In this document: positions 18,602 to 28,753 of the stretch, piece by piece | Position numbering within the stretch: position 1 is the stretch's first letter | How the letters are laid out: the number at the start of each line of letters is the position of its first letter | Origin: Physocladia obscura | Taxonomy: Eukaryota; Chytridiomycota; Chytridiomycetes; Chytridiales; Chytriomycetaceae | Direction of reading: 5' to 3' | DNA: 32,881 nt | NCBI GenBank assembly: GCA_027596945.1 | Contig: JADGJH010000075.1 | Location: 1 to 32,881, forward strand | Translations under genes and position numbers: made by a program | Notes under the pieces: generated by a model | Databases searched by the model: none | Seen by the model: only the letters and a program-made list of their open reading frames with translations | Told to the model about the DNA's origin: nothing

Positions 18602-20318
18602 ATGAACTTGACACCATTGTTCACTGAGCTTCTGCAGAGACAAAGCGGCGACACGGCAATACGAACACCAACACAGACTCCGACGCCGACTTCGACGCGA
18701 AAAGGCGATGTATTCATGGGCGAGGCGTATGCAGCGGTGGGTGCATGCATGGGTTGATTGATGGGTTGCTGAGCTGACGAGATTGATTGAACTCGGATGG
18801 CCTGCTGGGTGGTTTGTTGTTTGTTGGTGTTTGCAGATGCGGCAGATAACGCAGTTGCGCCGATTATTGGCGTGGACGCGACCGGTGTATCTTTCGTGGC
18901 GCGGGGCAGTGCTGGCCTCGCCATCTTCGCATGTCGAAACCGCACTTGCTGCGCTGCTTCCGCTGCCCCTTCCGCTGCGGTCGCCACTCACCCCCACCCA
19001 GCGCGACGCCCTCGCCACGTGCTTTCGCCAGCTACTCGACGGTGCACTCGCCCGTGTCGCGGCGCTTGAACGCGTTGCTGGTAATTCTTTTTTGGTCACG
19101 TCACGTGACCACACTCTCGAAACTAACAACAATATGTGATGTCCGCATTTTATCTTTCAAAACTACCCAGCTGCGTCCCGTCCCGACTCGTTTCAAATTC
19201 CACAACAATCTGCAGGCTTTTTTGCGTCTCTCCTTGCTTCGGCTTCTCAAAATGCAGCTATTTCCCATCAACGCCATCTGAAAATTCTTGCGGAACACAG
19301 AAATGCTGTTGTTTGGCTGCTGCAAAAAAATCTTGTCGATGTTTCCGATTCAATTAGAAGCTTACAGGAGCAATGGATTGAAATCCAAACTCGACGTGAT
19401 GATGGGTGAACATCTCAATCATTCCAAAACTTATTATTATTCTTATCATAAAAACAGATACTTGAATATTCCAAAATCTATGTCGAAAATCTCATCATCT
19501 AAAGCTACAACCTTCAGCGAATCAACAGTCACTCCTGCGAATGTCCTCTCTGGATTTTCATCCAGAATCAGTCAAGCCGCGAAACTTGCCACAACTATGG
19601 CAAATACGCAACTTGAATCGATTGTAGGCGTTGCTTCAAATTCAACTTCAATGGTTTCGAAACTCGCGAAAAAAAACGAGCCATTGCCGCAGCAGGCAAA
19701 AACTCTGGATAACGAAGGGTGGGATGACATCGATGAAGAGTTTGATGCACCAGCTGTTTCGACGCTGCCGCACAAAGAGTTTATTGAAAATAATGATGGT
19801 GGTGGATTAAGGCATAGGAAAGGTACACTTGTTGGCAGCAAAACTACTGATTCATCGATAGCTGTGATTTCTCCTGAAGACAAAGAAGCGCATGACTTTT
19901 TTGCAAGCCTGCCTGCTCAAAAACGTATGCTGCTTCAAAGGGAAAATGAACAGTTGCTTGATCAATTTGAAAATGGGCTTGATCAAATAAGGTTTTTCTT
20001 TTGTCTTTTCACTACTTTTTCATGTTGACTTCTTGATTTTTTCTTATTTTTTTTCTACTTTCTTTTAGATCAGCCACAGAAACCATCCAAGCAATTTCCA
20101 GCCTGCAAAGCCAAATGGCACATCATTTACAAGTTCAAGAAGAAGCAATCGAACAGCTGCATGAAGACGCATGGCAGGCCACAGAGAATATTGAAGCCGC
20201 AAAAGTTTACCTTACTAACGCCAAAAAGCTCTTTGAAGAGTCGCGCCTGTGGCTGCTAGTTTTTTTCCTCGTTGCGTCATTGTCACTTTTGTTCTTGGAT
20301 TTTTATTATAGTGGGTAG
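18602..20318 (+). CDS. UFE1: syntaxin-18 / Ufe1, ER Qa-SNARE
   Basis: ER-resident t-SNARE for retrograde Golgi-to-ER vesicle fusion. Exons: 18602-18736, 18837-19080, 19171-19405, 19458-19991 and 20069-20318, about 465 residues. The N-terminus has the syntaxin-18 start (NLTPLFTELLQ, then GEAYAAMRQITQLRRLL). The SNARE motif is split by the last intron and includes HLQVQEEAIEQLHEDAWQAT, with the zero-layer Gln in VQEEAIEQL. The C-terminus is a single tail anchor (WLLVFFLVASLSLLFL) followed by a few lumenal residues. The protein is longer than animal syntaxin-18 because of a Ser/Thr-rich middle. The second exon is markedly G/C-rich (18840-19080). The stop lies 31 bp before the next start. Confidence 0.9.
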
Positions 20319-20349
20319 AAAAACAAAAAAAAAAAAAAATTCATATAAT

Positions 20350-23300
20350 ATGAATCCTCTGCCTGCACCTGTGAAGCTCGCACTTGCAGGCCGAGTCAAG
20401 GCGCTGCGCTCATTACTCAATCTGCCACGCATACGTCCTGCCGGCCCGATCCGCACCGCGCGCTTAATGGCAAAGCAACTTTCTATGCAATCCCCGTCTG
20501 CAGCGAGTGGTGCAAGGCTGCATGTCCTTGCACTCGTCAAAGCCGGCCGTCCCGCTGTTGCCCTCAGACTGCTTACTGCAATTGTCGAACGCAACAAATT
20601 ATCAAAAGAAATCAGCAACAACTACGTGCAACAAGCTGCTTTTCTTCCTCAACAAACGTCATTGTCTTCTCGAACACGGCTGCGACCGAAATTTCAGCCT
20701 CTATCCATTAATAGCGCAATATTCGCTGCAGTTGCGCACGGTCTGTGTCCGAAAGTCCCCTCGAAACCCCTCAACTCGTCAAAATCTCAACAGCTATCCC
20801 TCCTGTTGAATCTCCACAAAAAAGCAAAGTATATAACCGCTCACCCCTCACCGGATTAATTTCTTTTTTCATTAAGATATAAAACCAGCTTAATCCCGTC
20901 TCGCGTTTTTTGGAACGTTCTCATGCGTACTGGATTTTTGCGAAACTCGGACTTGTCAATCGAAACGGCGTCGTCAATATTCGATCGTCTTGTCAACGTT
21001 TTAAATAACCAAAAACAACAAAATCAAACAATTGCTGATAACAGCGGATGGGAACAAGATTTAATTGAACGCAGGCGAAAACGAAAAAAACGAGGAACTG
21101 AGAGCCGGCGACAAACTCCGCCATTATCATTATCGATCGACACATCCGCACCCACAGTACCTGCCGCAACGGATTCATACAACATTGTAATCCGGCACAA
21201 CTTTGCTGCAAACAATCAATCTCGCATCACAACTCTCGTTTCTGAAATGTCAAAATTTCCAGAAACAGCACCGAACCTCAAAACATTCCACACCCTTATC
21301 AAACACGCCGCAAAAGCGGGCATGCCGCTACAAACTCACAAATATATCCAAATGCTTCTTTCCGCCTCGACACCCTCTTCGTCAATGCGAGAAACAATAT
21401 CCGCGGAAACTGTTGGAATTTTGGTACACGCGTATATCGATATTGGAGACTTGAATGCTGCAAAACGCGTGATTGGAGAAGCGGCGGCGTTAGGAATTAA
21501 AGATAATGAAGTTGAAGGGGGTAGCGGCATATATTTGTTGAGACTGCGTGTGGAGCTTATGAAGGCGTTTGCAAAAAAAGGGAAGGTGGAACAAACTTTG
21601 CGAATGTATCATTCTATCATGTTTTTTGCAGATTCCGATGTTTTTTTTTTTTTTTGTTAAAAAAAAAAAAAAAAAAAAAGGAAAGGTCGCTCACACTATT
21701 ATTTCATTGCACTCAATTCGTTCCGATTTGGCACCAGTACAGCAGCAGCATCCCCAAAATTACGACAAAAGTAGCAATCAGCAACAATTTCCAATCCACT
21801 TGTCTTCTTCACGTGATGGACTCGAAACCCGACAACGAGCCAACAATTATTTAATCGAGGCCTTAATTCACGGTGGTTATTTGCATGAAACCATGGCAGT
21901 CATGTTAGGCGAAGCTGAACTATTGGGCATTATTTTCCATGTGATTGATCAACGTCGTCGTGATTTGAAACTGACTGCAATGCACAATCGCAAATTAGTT
22001 CAAAAAAATAAAACTGATAATGAAGAGGAATATGATGAAAGTCATTCGCTGGTGATGAAACTATTTGATAAAAACAAGTCAATCACTACGACAAGACGGA
22101 TACCGAATTCCGGCGAATATATTACAACTTCAACAAACTCTGTTTTTGGGTCCATGTTTAACACAAATTCAACAGTAACAGCAACTTCAACTTTTCCACG
22201 TTTAATGCCCGTATTGCCACCATCCTCCTCAACAATAAATTATTCTCCACGGTTACACAACATTCTCATTCAGCGCATAATATCAGATTTTCAGCAACGA
22301 CAGCAACAACAAGGTTCTTTAAACGCATTGCCACATCAAGTTACTGCAATAATCTTGAACTATTTTTCAAAATGCGCTCAGAAATCGCTGGTTGTCACAC
22401 CCAATGCGATTATTGCCGCAGCGCATCACATTCTTTCCACGAATTTGGACAGCGCAGCTGTTAATGCTGCGTCGCCGCATATTGAAAAATTGTATTTGGA
22501 ACTTCGGCAGTTGCATCAAATTTCACTATCTCTTCATATTTCTTCCAGTTTTGTCAAAAGTGATCGTGATCACAATGATCATGGCAAGGCCAATAGCTTA
22601 TCTCCGTCACTCGATGCATCAGAAGCAATAAAAACGCCGCAGCAAGCGTTTCAGTCAGAAATTCCTCCACAAATTATTTCGCTCTCACTTTTGATGACGA
22701 TGGCGCGACAAAGATTTTATCTCCGTCGCAAAATTGCGTCGCTACAGACTCTTGGGACAGTAAAACTCGCCAAAAACAAAAACAACGATTCTGCCGAAGC
22801 CCGAAAGGAAGCCTTACGGCAGCGACAGCATCCAGCAGGTTTAGAAAAAGATTTATCAAAAATTGCAGTTTTAAATGAGCAAATTGAATCAATTCGGCGT
22901 GAAAGCTGGGCAGTTGCAAAAATTGTTCAACAAACAATCATTGAGTCTGAATCATTATCGTTAACATCCAACAACAAAAGCTACAGCAAATATACAGCAC
23001 CAGGAGCAGCAACTGCGCTTCTTAATGCTATGCTTGAAATCCACTTGAAATTCCCATCCGCAATTGACCGGGTTCTTTCAACATACACAATTTTACCGAC
23101 AACAACAACAACCGCAGCATCAACAGAAATATCAACGCCATTTGATGCACGCACGTATGAACTCCTGATATCCCATGCTTCTCGCACCCTTGACCGCTGG
23201 GAACTCGTTCGAGAATTCTGGGCTTTATATGTCAGCACTACCACTGCCACGGACTCCACTGCTCCTGTAGATGCGCGCCTCGTGCTCACAATGATTCTCA

Positions 23301-23845
23301 AATCATTTCGGTTCAAAGATTCGGATTTTGCGATGCATGTAGTAATTCGCGATGCGCAGCGCGCTTATGGGTCTGTCGAGGCGCTGATGGACGCAGCTCT
23401 GCTGCGGCGGCGGCGGCGGCGGTCGGGTAATAGTGGTGGTAGCAACAGTAGCAGGGTAGGTGCGGCGCGTATTGTTAATCGGAGCCGGCCGCTTGTGGAG
23501 GCTGTGTGGCAGGGCGACAAGGCGCAGGCACGTGCGGTGTGGATTCGGATGATGGGACATAGCGGGCTAATGTGGAGGGCATCAGGAAAAAAGGAGCGGA
23601 AGAGGATGTATAAATTTTTGAGGGCTACTAATGATAAAGTTGAGGATGATGGTGACGGCGATATTGTTGTAGGTGTAGGTGCAAGTGTGCACGATAGTAG
23701 GAAAAACATCGTAAGTAATGGTGAAGAGGCTGATAAGCGGCGCAACATGAGTTTAAATGATAACATTATTGGAGACGGACAAGTAACTGGCGGGTGGAAA
23801 CGAAAGAGTCGATGGGATAAACTTATAAACTTTTTTAAGGATTAA
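20350..23845 (+). CDS. large PPR-like protein, probably mitochondrial
   Basis: Exons: 20350-20828, 20889-21639 and 21686-23845, about 1129 residues. The helical-hairpin pattern of pentatricopeptide repeats is visible in several places: ARLHVLALVKAGRPAVALRLL; DSYNIVIRHNFAANNQSRIT; LKTFHTLIKHAAKAGMPLQT; AETVGILVHAYIDIGDLNAA; NYLIEALIHGGYLHETMAVM; FDARTYELLISHASRTLDRW. PPR proteins bind single-stranded RNA, usually in mitochondria in fungi. The Arg/Leu/Ala-rich, acid-free N-terminus would suit import. I cannot name the orthologue. The second intron (21640-21685) is an almost pure T-run/A-run of 46 nt; the phase fits, but a sequencing or assembly error in these homopolymers could also explain the frame break. 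Long linkers are Ser/Thr/Asn-rich and the C-terminus has a CGG-encoded Arg run. Confidence 0.75.
21641..21679. repeat. T15-GTT-A21 homopolymer palindrome
   Basis: Fifteen T, then GTT, then about 21 A. This near-perfect self-complementary tract fills the proposed second intron of the PPR gene. Confidence 0.85.
23404..23421 (+). repeat. CGG codon run in the PPR gene
   Basis: A run of CGG triplets encodes consecutive arginines in the C-terminal basic linker. Confidence 0.8.
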
Positions 23846-23939
23846 AATAAAAAAGACGAGCAACCAGTAGATGATCAGATATAAAAAATAAAAAAACGAA
23901 TAAAAAGAGAAACTCTAAAATTTTGTTTCTCATAAACAT

Positions 23940-26138
23940 TCACAGCAGCAAATAATGAAGAACTAGTAAAAATCCAAGCAAAATAGATGAAAAGGGCATT
24001 AATCCAGCAACCGCATTTGAAGAAGAGGCAGTCGTAATGAGATACTGCACACATCTCGATTCCACCGTTGCCGCTGAATTTGATGTGACAAAGACAGACA
24101 CAATAGATTGATTTTTTGCGAAATTTTTTCCACCATTAGAAGAAGGTATGATAAAAATGCTGTTGTTAGAATATTGTGTGCTAAAACCGCCACTGCCACC
24201 AACAGAAGTTGAAATATTGACTGAAAATCCTTTTGGATAGATAACGTCAAAGTTTGTGCGCAGTTCTGTCGTGCCTGAAAGGCCAGTGTTTCCATTGAAC
24301 TGGAACTTTAATGCAAAAGTGGACGTGGTGTTGTCAAAACACATTGCAGTGGGGATTCCGGCGATTGTATGAGCGTATGTTCGACTGAATGCTGCTGCCA
24401 TGTCGAGACGCACCGAGCCTGTGCTTGGATCAATAAGTCCGTTATTTGTCCCTGTGATGATCTGAAAACAAATATTTGTTGCATTTATATCAAAAACAAA
24501 TAAATAAATAAAATAAATAAAAAACTCACATAATCTCCTGGAGTTATATAATCCTTGTACTCCCATCCCGTTGCTGAAATCAAATTGTAATCAACAGCGT
24601 CCAAGGCATTCTGTATACTCGGAATAGTGGATCCAGCAGTTCCATAACCCATTTCAAATTCACCCAAGAACACCCCACAGCCCAAGGCATTCGCTGAAGC
24701 AACACGAAACCCAATAGTTGTCTGATTATCAAAATAAATTCATAAAAATATATTGGTTAATTCCCTTCGATAAATTATATATTTCAAAACTAACGTTGAT
24801 ATCATACAGTAATTGGACAGAGGAGTAATAATGAAAGTTAAAAACCGATTGTTTTGCATAATCTGGACCACCAGGAACTTTGGTGAAATAATCATACTCT
24901 TGAATCAGCGTGACTGATTCGAAATGAATTATCGCGTTTGAATCAACAGATCTTATTATTATTATTTTTGAATAATATTTTCAATGATTAGAAAAAGAAA
25001 ACAAAACAAAACAAAAAACAACACGTTTTACCGGATCGCTGCACTCACAAAGTCGTAAAATGGCTGCAAATTATTTTGATTTGCCAGTGACGCAGATGCA
25101 ATCGACGGATCAGCATTGACATCTTATTATTATTGTCAGTATCCTTTGATTAAAGCGAACAAAAAATGATCCCGTTTCACCTCCAAAAAATGGTTCATTG
25201 ATCATATCATATCCGAGAATATTCGTAAAAGGCAAGAAAGTTTCGGCCACCAATTTCCAGTAAGCAATAAAGTAATCGCGTACGTTGTTTTTGTTGTTGT
25301 ATAATTGGTCATCTTGATATATTGCAGAGAAATTTTTTTTTTTTTTTTTTTAGATTATGCACTTTTACAAATAACTAAAATAAAAACTCACAAGCGTACC
25401 CCACAGCATCAGCGGTTGAATACAATCCCCACACCTTGGATGAACAGTTTGCTTCAGATGGAATTTTATCGGCGTTCACAGAATACGCTGTACTTTGTAG
25501 TGGTATAGGAAACCCTTCCTGTTGAAACACATGTTTTTTGTGAAAAAAAGGACGTGAAGGGAAATTTATATTACAGATCCAGAGTTCGCTTGAGAATTCG
25601 TGTCAATGATATAACTTGGCACACCTTCACCACAAAACCGTTCCGATAGAATATCCTGATGAAAGTCCAAAAGAACATAAATCCCAACGTCACTGCAAAA
25701 TTGCACAATTTTCGCCATTTCGTCGAGATATGTCTGGTTATAGTTTCCCTCTGTTGGTTCAACGCCTGGCCACATAATTCCTTTTTTTAAGTTGTTATTA
25801 TTATTGTTATTATTTGTTATCGGAAACTGGTTTGTACGTAATTCTATTTGTATTTTCTTTACCGAGACGGATGGCGGTAACACCATACTGAGCTAATACA
25901 GCCGCATCATTTTCATTGAAAGACATGAGCGATACGGAAGCGGTGCTAGTGTCAGGAACATATGGCGGGGTTTTGACAACAACGTTCGTTCCCCTTCAAC
26001 AAACAAACAAAAATTAGAATCAGAATCAGTGTTGAAAAGAAAAGATAGGTAAAAAACTTACCGGAAGATACGAGAGCGACCTAATTCGTCAATAAATAGT
26101 GTTCCGTTGACAGCAGTGATTCGTGCCAAAGCAGTCAT
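23940..26138 (-). CDS. GH5 endoglycoceramidase-related glycosidase
   Basis: Likely hydrolyses the glycan or glucose from glycosphingolipids or steryl glucosides (GH5, endoglycoceramidase-related branch). Exons: 26138-26062, 25993-25863, 25780-25575, 25518-25392, 25312-25181, 25122-25032, 24951-24795, 24721-24530 and 24461-23940, about 544 residues. Landmarks in order: FRGTNVVVKTPPY, RLGIMWPGVEPTEG, YVLLDFHQDILSERFCGEG, LGYDMINEPFFG with the acid/base Glu, FHYYSS, and CGVFLGEFEMG with the nucleophile Glu. A beta-rich C-terminal domain ends in a hydrophobic segment (SILLGFLLVLHYLLL), which looks like a GPI or tail-anchor signal. No signal peptide is visible at the N-terminus. An in-frame stop at 26172-26174 and the lack of an AG between it and the ATG exclude an upstream in-frame exon. 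Five of eight introns end in AAG. Confidence 0.87.
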
Positions 26139-27433
26139 TTCCACCGTAAAAAAACCAATTAATTTCAATTTTTAACATTCTTTCAGTCGGTTGTGATAAG
26201 AACGACGTCTGACGAGTATGTTGACCGATTTTAATTTCAATTCAATGTGTTGAAGTTTGTTTAGCTTCGACATCATTAAGGTGCCCGATGTCATTCAAAA
26301 ATATTTTTCATCGCCGTCACCACCCTTCAAATCAAACCAACGAACAGAATATTTTGAAAAAATACATATTGCTACAAAAATTAGATTTTTATTTGAAGTC
26401 TGGAAAAACTCCCATATGAATTAATTAAGCATATCCTCAAGTTTCTTCTTTTTACAGGAATCTGCAAGCTCAGAATTATAGCAAAAGCTTTCAATACAAT
26501 CATCAGCTCCAGTACATATGCAGATTCTGTTCTCAGTAACATTGAGTCTGAAAAATCATAACAGTATGTGCAGCTTGTAAATAATGCTAAGTTGTTTATT
26601 TCATCACAATCACTATAGACTGCTTTCTCTGTTAACTTTTAAAATTCGAACTTAGAATGGCTTGTGAACTTTAAACTTGATAGTAGTTTGACTTTAGAGA
26701 GCATAAGTGTTTTTCTTTCTCTTTCAAAAACTAAATCCAACAGTCTTTTTATGGCAGTTTTTCATGCTATCATTCCTATTTCAGTATATCATTCTTAGCT
26801 TATTAGTTTAAATTACTTCATGTGTTCAAAACACTGTAATAAAAAAGCATTTTGCTAACAAAAACCAGCACCAGAATAAAAACTCTTTTCAATTTCATTT
26901 CTCTCATTTGATTACTAATGAGAAAAGCAATGAAAAGGCCAATTTATGTTCAAACTGTCATATTACAAGCTACTACAGAAGGCATAATCTTGCAATTAAT
27001 GGTCCAGGTGAGTGGTACCTCCCAGATTTGAATGAGAGTACTTCCCATTTTGTCCAGAAATAATGTATTCAATAAAATTAAACATTTTCACTTTATTCCA
27101 TATAAGCTGAAACAAAACTGTGAAGATGGTGTTGTGTAGGGTGGGCGGAGACATGGTTTGATTTTAAAGGCAAGGAAAAGCAATGACTGTGCCACTCCCA
27201 AACCACTATCCTCAAATTTCATTGCAAGATAGATGTCCATGTGCCACACACATTGCTCATGGGAAATAAAATGGAAATATGTGGATTTACGTATTTTGAC
27301 TATGGTTGTATGTTAGAATTCATCAATTATGATTTTGGCATTGTAGATTTGAACTTTAGAATTTCAGCTGAAAAGGGCAATAAATATTTAAATAAAAAAA
27401 CGTTCATTTTGTTTTATTCTGTTGTTCTTTTTT
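26139..27433. other. intergenic region with a CpG-poor tract
   Basis: 1.3 kb without a supported gene. The first 200 bp hold the GH5 promoter and have normal CpG. From about 26346 to 27289 I count only two CG dinucleotides by eye, with abundant TG and CA, the same signature as the left end of the window. Short open frames (for example 27241-27477 +) show no family likeness. Confidence 0.6.
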
Positions 27434-28708
27434 CTATCTTTTCCCGAAACCCCAAAGATTCCCAATTCCAAGCCTAGATTGATCAGCAACTGTGTCTTCA
27501 CCTGGAGAAATAGATACTTCAACGGAGAAAAAAACAGTGCTTCCATCTTTAGTCATGAGTCGCATGCGCATTGGTTGTCCGTTAGTAACTTTATGCAAAT
27601 CGATGGTAATTGCGGGGATTTTGATCTGCTAGGACGAGGGACAAAAAAATTAAAAAAATTAAAAAGATAAATTTGGTAACAACCTTGAATTCGTTGGGAT
27701 CAAAATATGGATTGAAAACTTCGAAACCATAAACAGTGTCTGGCTTGAAAATTGTTTCTTTTCTGTTTTCTTCGACAGCAAAATATCGTCGTCGGTCTTT
27801 GACAGAATCGTCCCCGCCAGCTTGAATCTTTTCAATCATTTTAATTTCTTTCGCGATCGCCAATTGCTGTTGCGTGGGTGTCGGTTGATTGCTATTTGTC
27901 GGCCGTCTGAACATGAATCGTTGTTGATTTTGTTTTGCAGCTTCGGCTGGATAATCTTCTGATGTTGCACCACCGGCATCGGTAACGCTGTTAGCATCGA
28001 TACTTTGGGCGTTTGGAGTTCCGGGACGAGATGAATTGCTATCGAGGAGAGATAGATTTGACAGCTGAGGAGCAAGCGGGGCCTGAAACGAGTCCTTTGC
28101 GCGTCGTGTAATGACGTCATTTGGAAGAAGGCCATTGACGTTTTCGACTAGCATTGGGCGAAATGGTTCAGGCTCATCGTCCTCGTCGTTGGGATCGGGG
28201 ATGGCCGGTCTCCAGGAAGTCAGCGTGCACATTGCTGTGACGACATATGATCGCATATATGGAGTTGCCGAATTGATTTCAGAGAAGGAACCAGGATCTT
28301 GAAGTTTCCAGAAGGAAGTGAAGAGTCCAATCATTTTGGGGGCGTTGAGGGGCTGGTCCCAGTCCTGGGACCAAACTGGAGATCATGTATATTTAGAAAT
28401 TGGACAGACAAATAAATATTCAACACGAACATACTCAGGTCTTCGGCGGACCACTGCTTGGAGAAGCGAGCCTGGAATTGCAGTGACATAAGGCGTTTGC
28501 GGCCGTCAAAGTAGGGCGAAGAGGTGAGGCGCGTGTGGCCATCAGGAACGCGGCCACGGAAGTTGTTGACGCGCACGAGAACGGCGCCCGTGAAGTGCGC
28601 GTTGGCCACGCGCACCGGCGCATCTTCGTCGTTGGGCACGCAGAGCTGCCAGTCATTCTCAGCCCCGCTGCCCACCCGGATCTGCAGTGTTTCGGCCAGT
28701 GTTGTCAT
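27434..28708 (-). CDS. DUF1769 family protein
   Basis: Member of a fungal family of unknown function. Exons: 28708-28435, 28375-27684 and 27628-27434, about 386 residues. The family pattern is clear in the first half: LQIRVGSG..., VRVANAHFTGAVLVRVNNFR, SPYFDGRKRLMSLQFQARF, EDLIWSQDWDQPL (the DDLLFGNDFDHPI-like motif), FTSFWKLQDP, and SYVVTAMCTLTSWRP. A Ser/Gln-rich linker precedes a second conserved part (RRRYFAVEENRKETIFKPDT, YGFEVFNPYFDPNEF), followed by the C-terminal exon ending GNLWGFGKR. The first exon is G/C-rich. The gene is divergent from PGAP1 with only 45 bp between start codons. No signal peptide or membrane segment is seen. Confidence 0.85.
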
Positions 28709-28753
28709 TTCGTACTTTCAAACAATCAAAACAGAAGGAAATGAAGTTGAACA
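28709..28753. promoter_or_regulatory. 45-bp divergent spacer, DUF1769 gene / PGAP1
   Basis: Start codons of two divergent genes lie 45 bp apart. The sequence is A-rich on the plus strand. It must serve as a shared, bidirectional start region, or the leaders overlap. Confidence 0.45.
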
